47,764 nucleotides of DNA, taken from contig NZ_URAR01000013.1 in NCBI RefSeq assembly GCF_900545795.1, forward strand, positions 1 to 47,764, in the 5' to 3' direction. The notes beneath the pieces were generated by a model. The model did not search any database, was not told the DNA's origin, and saw nothing but the letters and a program-made list of their open reading frames with translations. Shown piece after piece: positions 34,178 to 42,791 of this stretch. Every line of letters starts with the position of its first letter. Position 1 is the stretch's first letter. The stretch comes from an uncultured Veillonella sp. GTDB lineage: Bacteria; Bacillota; Negativicutes; Veillonellales; Veillonellaceae. A program made the translations under genes and the position numbers.

Positions 34178-34798
34178 ATGAGGGGAATAAAATTACTATT
34201 TAGTTTATATATACTTGCTCTTAGCATATTCAGCTATACATTAGCTTATACCGGCGAAAAAGATAACGCACCATGGAGTTTTTTTGAAACGGGGCCACAG
34301 GGAATACAATATTATATTAATCCAAATAGTATTCAAGTTAGAAGTGATGATGAAATATGGGTAGATGTTAAGGCAGTTAAACCCAATACAGACTATTATG
34401 CAGTCTTTAGCAGTGCTTTTTATAGTTCTGGTTGGTCTCAAATTAGAGGAATGAAACTATATCATATTGGAACATTAAAAGAGGTATCTAATGATACTAG
34501 TCAAAGTGAACCTACTAAAGTAGAACCTGATTCTCTCCAAGGTAGAATAAGTAAAGATTTATTTGATCAGTTAAAAGCTAAAAGACAAAAAGAATATGAA
34601 GAATACCAAGCATTTTTAGCAGAACAAAAAGAACGTGAAAAAGCTCAACGTCCCCTAAGACTCTCAGAGCAAATAGGTTCAATACCTGCATATATAATAC
34701 AGAAATATTCTTTACTCGCTATTATATCTATACTACTTATAATCGCTCTTTTTCTTAAATCTACTTTAAAAAAATTACTAAAAAAAATAAAAGAGTAA
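34178..34798 (+). CDS. Exported, C-terminally anchored protein of unknown function
   Basis: 206 residues. An N-terminal signal (LLFSLYILALSIFSYTLAYT, likely cut near residue 24) is followed by an extracytoplasmic domain with WSFFETGPQGIQYYINPNSIQVR and WVDVKAV. A charged, probably coiled-coil helix (about 115-160, rich in Lys, Glu and Gln) precedes a C-terminal membrane helix (YSLLAIISILLIIALFL, about 178-194) and a Lys-rich cytoplasmic end. The YYINPNSIQVRSDDEIWVDVKAV pattern is typical of small exported proteins in this group that tie an outcome to a surface-antigen-like fold, but I cannot name a family. GGGAGG precedes ATG. Confidence 0.75.
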   Translation: MRGIKLLFSLYILALSIFSYTLAYTGEKDNAPWSFFETGPQGIQYYINPNSIQVRSDDEIWVDVKAVKPNTDYYAVFSSAFYSSGWSQIRGMKLYHIGTLKEVSNDTSQSEPTKVEPDSLQGRISKDLFDQLKAKRQKEYEEYQAFLAEQKEREKAQRPLRLSEQIGSIPAYIIQKYSLLAIISILLIIALFLKSTLKKLLKKIKE

Positions 34799-35188
34799 TA
34801 TCTTTATTTTTAATATATTTTATCTATATATACAACAAAAAATAAACAGTCGAAAAACCTCTCTAGTTACTACAATTATTAGAGGGGATTTTCTTATATA
34901 TAAATGAATTTATCCCTAGGGACTAGCCTCTCTCCTATTAAAGAATAACACGCCCAATTTTAAATCAACTATTCTATACTATTCAATATATTTTTCCATA
35001 ATTTAGAGGGATAAGATATTATAGATGTAAAAATTTTGACACTAAGAGCCATATGCCCTTATATCACAAATAATAAAAAGCGACTTTAACAGAATTAAAA
35101 AGAGATATCAAAAACCACCTCATTACTTGCCTTAAATTAAACGGTAATATACACTTACCATATAAAGGTATGTTTATGGAGGTGCAAA
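34799..35188. other. Intergenic region with weak terminator
   Basis: About 390 nt. An imperfect stem around 34859-34890 (ACCTCTCTAG / TTAGAGGGG) followed by ATTTTCTT may end the preceding gene. Nothing else recognised; a ribosome site (TGGAGG) precedes the next gene. Confidence 0.5.
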
Positions 35189-35530
35189 ATGAAACAAATA
35201 GACATAGTAATGCAAAAGTTTGCCACCTGGTTGCGTAATGAATGGGGTACTCCCGAAGATATGATACAACCTATCATAGATGCAGCAAAAGAAGAGATGC
35301 CCAACATAGAGGACTTACCACCTTTAGTGATGGATACAGTCTTCTATCCTCATTTAGCAGCGAAATGCTTAGCACAAGTAATAGCCAAGGAAATCGGAAT
35401 TCCAACAGTAAGCAAAAAACGCCTATGGGGCAAAATAGGTATGATGCTACAAGACGAAGATTGGAACGAAAAAAAAGAGTTCTTAAAAGTTTGTCTACGT
35501 AGAGACTACAGGCGATACAAAAATTCTTAA
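35189..35530 (+). CDS. Small cytoplasmic protein of unknown function
   Basis: 113 residues, no signal peptide and no membrane helix. It looks mostly helical, with an acidic first half (DAAKEEMPNIEDLPP) and a basic C-terminal end (LKVCLRRDYRRYKNS). I do not recognise a family. It is accepted as a gene because GGAGG lies 7 nt before ATG, the frame is the longest here, and a proper terminator follows at 35566-35596. Reading frames on the same stretch in other frames lack start signals. Confidence 0.7.
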   Translation: MKQIDIVMQKFATWLRNEWGTPEDMIQPIIDAAKEEMPNIEDLPPLVMDTVFYPHLAAKCLAQVIAKEIGIPTVSKKRLWGKIGMMLQDEDWNEKKEFLKVCLRRDYRRYKNS

Positions 35531-35565
35531 GGATTATCAATCAATTTAGTATTAATACATTTCAA

Positions 35566-35596
35566 GTCACGGTTTTATACCGTGTCTTTTTATTTT
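35566..35596 (+). terminator. Terminator of the 113-residue protein gene
   Basis: The stem CACGGT / ACCGTG (35568-35573, 35579-35584), followed by TCTTTTTATTTTT. Confidence 0.75.
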
Positions 35597-35892
35597 TACT
35601 ATATCCAGCTATAATCCACTCATATTTACAAAATATATGTATAATTCCCTAATTTATCTCTATTTAGTTTTATTTTCTAACTTAATCAAAAATAATCACC
35701 TAATATTCATCTTAAGATTAATAAGAGATGAACAATCATGAGAAAACTTCACTGCCCTCTCACAGTTTTCACACACCAGATTCATTTTACTCCGTTAAGC
35801 TATACACATAGCAACGAGGTAATGCTACCAAACAAGTAAAAGCCTAGTGTAGTTGCTATCTCCCTTATGTCTTATAAAAAAGGAGTGTTAAT
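35597..35892. other. Intergenic region
   Basis: About 300 nt, A+T rich. I see no gene or strong structure beyond the AAAGGAG ribosome site of the next gene. Confidence 0.5.
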
Positions 35893-36891
35893 ATGAAACG
35901 CAATACGCAAATGCGCATGAAAAAGCTGATTATGCTCGGCGTATTAAGTGGTGTTGTTTGGGGCTCTGCATTTGCTGCGGAACCAACTATGCCCCCAGCA
36001 GCAACACCAATGCCAACAGTCCAAAAGGAAGCTACCGTTCCTGGACAACCACCAATGAATGGAGTAAATAATCATAATATGGTAAATGATAATGGTGAAA
36101 ATTCATTTACATACTATGATCAGCTACAGCAACGAAAACAAATGGCGCGAAGCCAATCACAGGCTAATGCCGCTATCTTTTTAAATACTGTAGCACCAGA
36201 TGTAAAGGTAGCCGAAGAAGGTCGCCGTCGTCATCAAGAGTATACTCGTGAGACAAATCGCAATGAACCAAAAGCGCCCTATCAAGAGCAATCTGAACGA
36301 AAAGGCTCCAATCAATTCCAACGTGGAACTCATCACCAAGTAGAGCCGCAACAAGGTTTCCATCATGTAGGGGATTCTAAGAGAATGCCTAATCAGGGCG
36401 GACGAGGTCAATTTGCTCCTTCTGATAACTGGCAAAAGATGGATTCTAAAGAATCCTCACGCCTAGATCAAAGAAGACCTATGCGTAAACATGAAGGCCA
36501 GGCTCCACAAGAATCTAATGGCAAAATGCCCTCCAAAGGACAAGACTTTAATGGTCAACCTCCTATGAGACCAAATGGCGATATGCCTCCTCAAGGACAA
36601 GGCTTTGATGGCCAACCTCCTATGAGACCAAATGGCGATATGCCTCCTCAAGGACAAGACTTTGATGGTCAACCTCCTATAAGACCAAATGGCAATATGC
36701 CTCCTCAAGGACAAGACTTTGATGGTCAACCTCCTATGAGACCAAACTCTCAACAGCAGGGCCCTATGATGCCACCTGAACCACCACCTCATATGCAAGG
36801 TTCAAATCATCATAAGAAGATGCCAGCAGAAAAATCTCATGAGGCGCCTAAAGATTCAAAAGCTCCAAATATGGGCGATTACGATTTCTAA
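35893..36891 (+). CDS. Exported Pro/Gln/Gly/Met-rich repeat protein
   Basis: 332 residues with a signal peptide (KKLIMLGVLSGVVWGSAFAAEP, cut near residue 29). The mature protein is low complexity, rich in Pro, Gln, Met, Asn and His, with no predicted globular domain. Residues about 218-286 are three and a half copies of a 19-residue unit (FDGQPPMRPNGDMPPQGQ-type). Methionine and histidine richness is compatible with copper or metal binding, but this is speculation. AAAGGAG precedes ATG. The composition suggests an extracytoplasmic, disordered protein; function unknown. Confidence 0.8.
   Translation: MKRNTQMRMKKLIMLGVLSGVVWGSAFAAEPTMPPAATPMPTVQKEATVPGQPPMNGVNNHNMVNDNGENSFTYYDQLQQRKQMARSQSQANAAIFLNTVAPDVKVAEEGRRRHQEYTRETNRNEPKAPYQEQSERKGSNQFQRGTHHQVEPQQGFHHVGDSKRMPNQGGRGQFAPSDNWQKMDSKESSRLDQRRPMRKHEGQAPQESNGKMPSKGQDFNGQPPMRPNGDMPPQGQGFDGQPPMRPNGDMPPQGQDFDGQPPIRPNGNMPPQGQDFDGQPPMRPNSQQQGPMMPPEPPPHMQGSNHHKKMPAEKSHEAPKDSKAPNMGDYDF
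36544..36750 (+). repeat. 57-bp tandem repeat in the exported Pro-rich protein
   Basis: Three full 57-bp units (36544-36600, 36601-36657, 36658-36714) and a partial fourth (36715-36750), with a more diverged partial unit upstream (36506-36543). Units differ by only a few bases, so copy number may vary between strains while the frame is kept. Confidence 0.92.
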
Positions 36892-36916
36892 CAACTCATT
36901 ATCGCTCTTCCAATCA

Positions 36917-36981
36917 ACACAAACACACAACACACACAACACACAACATAGCCCCCGCAAACAATGCTTGCGGGGGCTATG
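36917..36981. terminator. AACACAC-rich tract and 15-bp hairpin
   Basis: A CA-rich low-complexity run (about 36917-36949) leads into a perfect GC-rich stem ACATAGCCCCCGCAA / TTGCGGGGGCTATGT (36946-36981). A T-tract is lacking. It probably ends the repeat-protein transcript or protects its 3' end. Confidence 0.6.
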
Positions 36982-37254
36982 TTATATGCCTAATACAATT
37001 TCTCCAGGAATAAGTTTCTTATTATTCATAAGCTCCCATTAGACAATATAATTTTAAAGATTTATACTTAAACTAATAATTAAACAGCTCTTTTTGTATT
37101 AATCCGGTTGTATTTATGCAGTCTTATTTAATACGCTTTTATTTTCACGCATTTATTCATACTATTATATCTATACTATTTTATTTGATACGCTCTCATC
37201 TTTACTCTTTTATTTATGTTTTCTACTTTTTATTTTCAAGGAGCCTCTACGAAT
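36982..37254. other. Intergenic region upstream of ogt
   Basis: A+T-rich, without a credible gene. AAGGAG at 37239-37244 is the likely ribosome site of ogt. Confidence 0.45.
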
Positions 37255-37818
37255 ATGTCTACGCAAGTAAAATCTATGACGCACATGCCATCAACAGTGT
37301 ATAGTATAGCTAAAGACTATGCCTCACTAGGCACGATTACGCTTTATAGCGATGGTGAAGCCTTAATTGGTCTCACTATGCCGACACAACAATATGTATT
37401 GCCAGCCACAATTAAAGCCGTGCCTTTAACCGAATCAGAAATACGCCCCGAACTACGCGCCGGTTTTACCTGGCTTGATAGCTATGTCGAAGGCAATGAA
37501 CCATCAGAGCTTCCTCCGATTCATTTATATGGCACTGATTTTAGAAAAAAAGTTTGGCACGCTTTAGTGCACATCCCCTATGGCGAAGTCACAACCTATG
37601 GAGAAATTGCTAAAATCGTATATAAAACCAATACAATCCGTGGCATGCAAGCTCGTGCTATCGGAGGTGCGGTGGGTCATAATCCACTCCCCATTATTAT
37701 CCCTTGCCATCGCATTGTAGGCACGCAGCGTCATCTTACGGGCTATACAGGTGGATTACATATAAAAAAGGCCTTATTAACTATAGAAGGCATACCAGTT
37801 GAAGACTATAAAGATTAA
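37255..37818 (+). CDS. ogt: Methylated-DNA-protein cysteine methyltransferase
   Basis: About 187 residues of the Ogt/AGT family. The C-terminal domain shows FRKKVWHALVHIPYGEVTTYGEIA (helix-turn-helix), RAIGGAVGHNPLPIIIPCHRIV with the acceptor Cys in PCHR, and TGYTGGLHIKKALLTIEG. It repairs O6-alkylguanine in DNA by a suicide transfer of the alkyl group. The ATG at 37255 (AAGGAG 11 nt upstream) is chosen over an in-frame start at 37216. Monocistronic, closed by the terminator at 37963-38011. Confidence 0.95.
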   Translation: MSTQVKSMTHMPSTVYSIAKDYASLGTITLYSDGEALIGLTMPTQQYVLPATIKAVPLTESEIRPELRAGFTWLDSYVEGNEPSELPPIHLYGTDFRKKVWHALVHIPYGEVTTYGEIAKIVYKTNTIRGMQARAIGGAVGHNPLPIIIPCHRIVGTQRHLTGYTGGLHIKKALLTIEGIPVEDYKD

Positions 37819-37962
37819 AAAGTCTCACTCGAATCTATAATGTCTACCTATTAGACTACACAAAACAGTATTATTAGGACTACTCAACACTGTCCTATTA
37901 TTAGACCTACATAAAATAAGACAATTTGATTACGAGTGAACAAAATAATACAAATTAAAACA

Positions 37963-38011
37963 AAGGACTGTGAGCCTACGGAATATATTCCGGAAGATTC
38001 ACAGTCCTTAT
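37963..38011. terminator. Bidirectional terminator between ogt and the exported-protein operon
   Basis: Outer stem AAGGACTGTGA / TCACAGTCCTT with an inner CCGGAA-type stem. Plus-strand ATTTATAA and minus-strand TTGTTTTAATTT tracts make it usable for both converging transcripts. Confidence 0.8.
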
Positions 38012-38051
38012 TTATAATATAATTATTTTACAGTAAAAGGATAACCCCTTT

Positions 38052-38226
38052 ACTATATAACAAAACACTCAGCCTAAAGTATCAATGCGTTACCTTTCAG
38101 CATAAACGTTTCACTTTATAGCAAAAACTCTCGTCTAAAGTATCAGTACTTTATCTTACAGTATGAGCATTTCACCATATAGTATAAACACTACTCTGCA
38201 AAGCAAATCACGTCAATGCACCATAC
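38052..38226. repeat. Degenerate 61-bp tandem repeat
   Basis: Copy 1 (38052-38112) and copy 2 (38113-38173) align along their full 61 nt, sharing CTAAAGTATCA and similar blocks; a third, more diverged copy runs from 38174 to about 38226. It is non-coding, located between the terminator and the last exported-protein gene. Confidence 0.75.
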
Positions 38227-38265
38227 AACCACCTTACAGCAATACGATAAGCACTTTTTAGTATT

Positions 38266-39123
38266 TTATTTTAAAGAGCCTATAAAGCTAGTAAAGATCG
38301 GTGCAAATGTTGTTTTTTCTATATCAGAGGTAATCATAACATATAGAACTGGCTCATTTTTTGTTAACACGACCGTTGGTTGTACATAATAAGCTTGCTC
38401 AAAACCACCTACGCCATACAAAACATTGGCGCTAGTTGTATATGTTGGGTAGCGACTGCTCGTGAGCTTTTGTAATGGCATAAGATTATCAACCTGCACC
38501 GTATAATCAATCTGTTCCTCTACAATGCTATCACCTAAAGTTCCTGATTTATACAAAAATGGTTGCCCATTTTTACGACTTTCATTGATTTGCATGTTTA
38601 ACATAAACATACCCGCATCAACTGTTGACTCATCAACTTTAGGCTTAACACCATTAAGTTGAAGCGGAATGCCAGGGATTAGCGCTGCCACATCATCTAG
38701 TTTAACGGCTATGATTTGCGCTGTTTTTCTCCCCTCAGCATCCTTTACTTGCCATTGATACACATCAGATTTCTCGCCTAAACGATACGCATCGAGCCAA
38801 GCTAAAATAGCTTGCGATGTAGCTTTATCTGCTTGAGCCTGTTTATAAGCTTCTTCTCCAGTCATCGCCGTACCAGCGGCTACGCCTTTAGCTGATGATT
38901 TAGTATCCATAGTCTTCACATGCTGTTCAAAGTCTTTTAGTAAATATGGCACCATATTGGTTTTAGACAATTCTACCATTTTAACAGTTGCTGGCAAAGT
39001 GGCTGAGCCACCAATTATAGCTTTTTGTTGTTGCGCCGTCCCATCAGCACCTAGAGCCACTGATGTAAAAGCTGTACTCGCCACTAATGTAGCTGCTAAT
39101 ATATATTGTTTCCACTGTTTCAT
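38266..39123 (-). CDS. Exported protein, domain B family (unknown function)
   Basis: 285 residues from the ATG at 39123 (AGGAGG 6 nt upstream). The signal peptide YILAATLVASTAFTSVALGADG is cut near residue 25. The mature protein matches the C-terminal third of the large exported protein two genes upstream: VPYLLKDFEQ versus VPYLLEAYEK, and YRLGEKSDVYQWQVKDAEGRKTA versus YRLGEKTEVYQWQIEDKEGRKTA; also PLQKLTSSRYPTYTTS and the final VMITSDIEKTTFAP. I recognise no named family. The last gene of a three-gene run; 10 nt after the preceding stop. Confidence 0.82.
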   Translation of the reverse strand: MKQWKQYILAATLVASTAFTSVALGADGTAQQQKAIIGGSATLPATVKMVELSKTNMVPYLLKDFEQHVKTMDTKSSAKGVAAGTAMTGEEAYKQAQADKATSQAILAWLDAYRLGEKSDVYQWQVKDAEGRKTAQIIAVKLDDVAALIPGIPLQLNGVKPKVDESTVDAGMFMLNMQINESRKNGQPFLYKSGTLGDSIVEEQIDYTVQVDNLMPLQKLTSSRYPTYTTSANVLYGVGGFEQAYYVQPTVVLTKNEPVLYVMITSDIEKTTFAPIFTSFIGSLK

Positions 39124-39133
39124 CCAGTACCTC

Positions 39134-40471
39134 CTATTGAATGCCCCAAACATCATTAATCACTGGTTTCCAAGTATCATAGTCTGAATCATTTACTACT
39201 ATAGTGTTCATCACAGGACCCAATTCAGTATAATAAGCTAGCCTAAATATAGTAACAGGCACTTCAAATCCATCAATCACCATGCCCGCACGTAGCTCAC
39301 TGTATTGGCCTTTACCAAATTTTGTAGTTACTAAGCGATCCGTCACATCATCTACAATTAAATTAGAATTCATCATAAACTTAAGAATTGCATTGGTTTG
39401 TGCCTCGCGTTCAGCTACTACCTTATAAGAGCGGACTTTCTTTGGCCCTAAATAGATTTCATCTAGTGCCAAATCTTTGCCTAACGCTACCAGCAATTTT
39501 GCCTTGTAATCTCTAACTTCTTTATTGATAGATTCAATAGTTCTAGGATATGTTTTATCAGCAAATTGTTTTTGAAGTCGCGCGTATTCACGCTCTGGTG
39601 AATACGTAGTATCTCCATACTCTTTTAGGTCAGCGTCTAATTTATCTAAATCAGCTTCTAATTTATCGGTCCAATAGGAATTAAGAGTCTGCATATTAGA
39701 CATCAAATCATGCATTTTTACATTTTCCCGATCATTCACTGGTTTTCTCACTTCAGTGGTGTTTGAAATCTGACTCTCAATGCGCGCTTGGGTCTCTTCC
39801 ATCAAGGCAGCTTGCAAATTAAATGGCTTATCTGGTGTAGCTTGAGCTTTGCCCTTCTCATTTAATATACGCATTGCATTGCCAAACTCTAAATATTGAG
39901 ATGATAAAGCTAATTCTACCACATAAGCAGAGTGCCACCCTTTAGCATCAACCTTAGTCCATTGATGTACATTCCAATCACGCCATACAGGAGCATTAAA
40001 ATTCTGCAATTCAGGAACATTAAGCTTCTCTGCACTGGCTATGCTGCGAATCTGACTATTTAACAATTCATTATAATCAGCTGGTGTAATGCCCACTGCT
40101 AACGCATTACCAGTCAAGGTTTCTGTGCGGTGGAATTCACCTTGCCCATCTACATAGCCTTTAGAGAAAGCCACATGTTTTAAATCCCGTGTTTTAATCC
40201 CTGCTGGCAAAGTAACAGACTGACCCTCTATAGTAGTAAATACTTGCTCATTATACGGTGCCTTTGACATAGGCATAGAATTGCCTAACATCGTATGATC
40301 TACAGACGCTGCGCCCATAGCTTGCGTATCCATAACTTGATTCATATTCATGGCACTATTACTTTGGTAATCTCCAGTCATTACTGCACCTTGTGCCATC
40401 CCTGGTGCCAAAGATAGCCCCAATGTTACTGCCGAAGCTGCCAAAAAGACTCTTGCTTTATTCCACTTCAT
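39134..40471 (-). CDS. Exported protein, domain A family (unknown function)
   Basis: About 445 residues from the ATG at 40471 (AAAGGAG 7 nt upstream; the 40477 ATG is too close). A signal peptide ends near ASAVTLGLSLAPGMAQG. The mature part matches the N-terminal half of the large upstream protein: VWRDWNVHQWTKVDAKGWHSAYVVELAL versus VYRDWNAYQLQ...HHTAYVVEFAL, and the C-terminal DGFEVPVTIFRLAYYTELGPVMNTIVVNDSDYDTW. A central Glu/Lys-rich segment (about 240-300) is probably coiled coil. No enzyme motif seen. Confidence 0.82.
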   Translation of the reverse strand: MKWNKARVFLAASAVTLGLSLAPGMAQGAVMTGDYQSNSAMNMNQVMDTQAMGAASVDHTMLGNSMPMSKAPYNEQVFTTIEGQSVTLPAGIKTRDLKHVAFSKGYVDGQGEFHRTETLTGNALAVGITPADYNELLNSQIRSIASAEKLNVPELQNFNAPVWRDWNVHQWTKVDAKGWHSAYVVELALSSQYLEFGNAMRILNEKGKAQATPDKPFNLQAALMEETQARIESQISNTTEVRKPVNDRENVKMHDLMSNMQTLNSYWTDKLEADLDKLDADLKEYGDTTYSPEREYARLQKQFADKTYPRTIESINKEVRDYKAKLLVALGKDLALDEIYLGPKKVRSYKVVAEREAQTNAILKFMMNSNLIVDDVTDRLVTTKFGKGQYSELRAGMVIDGFEVPVTIFRLAYYTELGPVMNTIVVNDSDYDTWKPVINDVWGIQ

Positions 40472-40513
40472 ACACATACTCCTTTCATTACTATATTAAA
40501 AAACTGTACCAAT

Positions 40514-42751
40514 TTATTTTATAGCTTTTACAAAGTCTTCAAATTTTTCTGCAAAGGTATGGCCTTCTTTATCCGATGTAAACATCACATAAGCTACTGG
40601 CATGTCCTTAGATAAAACTATGGCACCTTGTAAATAATAAGGCAATTCAAAGCCATTAATATTTACATACACTTTAGTGCTTGCCGTATACACAGGGGCC
40701 TTACTTTGAGTCAATTTGCGCAATGGTGTTTGCTTTTCAAGTTTCACATCATGATATACATGTTCATTCGCACGAACCAAAGATGCCCACTCTGTGATTT
40801 TTTTATTTAAACGCCCTTCACTTTGTAGCCATTGTTCATTTAGTACCGGAAGTTGACTGTCTAACACTGACTCTTGCCACATACCAGCTAATTTCTTAGT
40901 TGTCTCTGGCGTTAAAGCCAAGGCCAATACAGTCGCCGTTTTACGACCTTCTTTATCCTCTATTTGCCATTGATATACTTCAGTCTTTTCACCTAAGCGA
41001 TAGTCCTTTATTTGTTGAGAACGCTTTACAACATTAGCATAATCCTTCTGACTCTGTTCTAACGCTTGACCAGTAAGTAATTCATTAGTGTACCAATGAC
41101 GAAGCTCTGGCCCTTTTTTAACAGCCTCTTCCATATCTTTTTCATATGCTTCTAAAAGATAGGGCACAATCACCGTAAAGGATAGTTTTTTTACAGTCAT
41201 CTCTGTAGGATTGATACCAGGTAACTTAACGGAAGTAGATTTTAATGCCGCCATTTGTTCATTCACAAGTTTAGAATACTCGCCAATTGATGGCTCCATT
41301 GTATTGCTAACATCGTTAGAAGAATCTCCAGATTTAGCTGTAGACGCCGCTTCAATGCGTTGGCCTTTATCTTGAATTTGCCAAATATCCTGTACTTGTT
41401 TTTCCCAGTACTTGGCATCTCCATCATTAGCAAAGATAGTAGTAACCACTGGCCCTTTTTCATCAAAACGAACTAAGCTTTCTATATTAAATGGGATTTC
41501 ATAGCTATCAAAATAAAGTCCCCCACGACTAATAGAGCGAATCATAGGACCAAACATTTCACTTTTTACTTCTTCATTCTTAATCTCATCAAAGTAAATA
41601 TGAGATGTGTTAAAGAACTTAGTAAAAGCTACGCTAAATTTCTTTAATTTGACTAATTGAGATTGCTCTTTTGCAGTCAAAGACGGCTTAGCCTCCATGT
41701 TTGCAATTATATTAGACAGTTCTAACGAAATAGCGGATGACAAAGTATTTTTATACATGCTAATAAGGCCATTACTTGCTGCTGCATCACTAATATATTC
41801 AGCTTGACCTAAACTCTCTACAGTGGCTTTATAGAAGCCCTCGGCTGTATATGTATTTGGGTACGGCGCTAGTAAATCAGTACGTTGCTTAAAATTAGCC
41901 TCCATCAAAGTCATAAGAGCTGCCTCTGTAGCTTCACGATTTGTTTGATTACGAAGCATTTGCTGACGGACTTCCCATGGAATCCCTATACTACTCAGCT
42001 CCCCTAATACACTGATATAATTTGTACTCGTCCCCACCGAACCTACTGCAGCACTTTCTGCCATAGCCTCTGTACTCGTATTTGCATATTGAGGATCCTT
42101 ATTTTTTGCTAATGCATTTCTATAAATAGACTCTTGTAAGGCTAATTCAGCACGCTGACCTCTGATGAAATCAGGGCCTAAAGCAAACTCTACTACATAG
42201 GCCGTATGATGGGCATCTTTTGTTACACCTTGCAATTGGTACGCATTCCAATCGCGATATACTTGCCCTTCAAATTGCAAATATTCAGGCAAATTCGCAT
42301 CTTTCGATTTTGCTAAATAACGAATTTGATTTTGAAAGGCCTCATTTTGAGAAGCCCCTGGCATAAAACGACTACCATCTACAATGCCACTAGGCGTAAC
42401 AATGCGTTTAAAATCAAATACAGTCATATTCTTTGGCAATTTAATGAGCTTGTTGTCCGCCGTCACTATCTCTTTGCGTACTAATTCAGGGCGCACACCA
42501 TTATGTAAGGCTTCAGACTTTTTGCTCTCCTCTAAAATCCCCATATAGGCAGGACGTGATGCTGAATCAGAAGATGCCTCTTTTGCGGACTCTGTTCCAT
42601 GTTCTTCATTTGTTTGAGCACTTACCATGACTTGATCTGCTGCCACTAAATCCATAGGTCCTAGTGCCGCTGCATTTACGCCCCAAGTATGGCCCCATAG
42701 ACCAGCAATTAATGCTGCCACCGCCAGTTTTGCTTTATAATTAACTTTCAT
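40514..42751 (-). CDS. Exported A-B fusion protein (unknown function)
   Basis: 745 residues with a signal peptide (LAVAALIAGLWGHTWGVNAAA). It consists of a domain A homologue (about 80-455, ending IWQIQDKGQR) joined to a domain B homologue (about 510-745). Domain A and domain B also resemble each other weakly: both have a (Y/H)Q(W/L)...G...TA-(V/T)-(V/L)-x-(F/L)-AL block followed by a GFE(V/L)P...ND/SD block, suggesting an older duplication. AGGAGG lies 6 nt before ATG. It is the first gene of the run; co-transcription of all three is likely from 36-50-nt and 10-nt spacings. Function unknown; probably periplasmic or surface. Confidence 0.82.
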   Translation of the reverse strand: MKVNYKAKLAVAALIAGLWGHTWGVNAAALGPMDLVAADQVMVSAQTNEEHGTESAKEASSDSASRPAYMGILEESKKSEALHNGVRPELVRKEIVTADNKLIKLPKNMTVFDFKRIVTPSGIVDGSRFMPGASQNEAFQNQIRYLAKSKDANLPEYLQFEGQVYRDWNAYQLQGVTKDAHHTAYVVEFALGPDFIRGQRAELALQESIYRNALAKNKDPQYANTSTEAMAESAAVGSVGTSTNYISVLGELSSIGIPWEVRQQMLRNQTNREATEAALMTLMEANFKQRTDLLAPYPNTYTAEGFYKATVESLGQAEYISDAAASNGLISMYKNTLSSAISLELSNIIANMEAKPSLTAKEQSQLVKLKKFSVAFTKFFNTSHIYFDEIKNEEVKSEMFGPMIRSISRGGLYFDSYEIPFNIESLVRFDEKGPVVTTIFANDGDAKYWEKQVQDIWQIQDKGQRIEAASTAKSGDSSNDVSNTMEPSIGEYSKLVNEQMAALKSTSVKLPGINPTEMTVKKLSFTVIVPYLLEAYEKDMEEAVKKGPELRHWYTNELLTGQALEQSQKDYANVVKRSQQIKDYRLGEKTEVYQWQIEDKEGRKTATVLALALTPETTKKLAGMWQESVLDSQLPVLNEQWLQSEGRLNKKITEWASLVRANEHVYHDVKLEKQTPLRKLTQSKAPVYTASTKVYVNINGFELPYYLQGAIVLSKDMPVAYVMFTSDKEGHTFAEKFEDFVKAIK

Positions 42752-42791
42752 ACATGTCCTCCTTTACCAATCTGTCCAATAACGTAATCTA

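Noticed and set aside
35242..35502. 86-residue Ser/Arg-rich ORF overlapping the 113-residue gene
   Set aside because: Out-of-frame shadow without a ribosome site.
36463..36798. 111-residue minus-strand ORF over the 57-bp repeats
   Set aside because: It mirrors the repeat on the other strand (Leu/Arg/Trp-rich repeat peptide) and has no start signal.
38052..38226. CRISPR array
   Set aside because: Similarity covers the whole 61-nt unit rather than alternating repeat and unique spacer.
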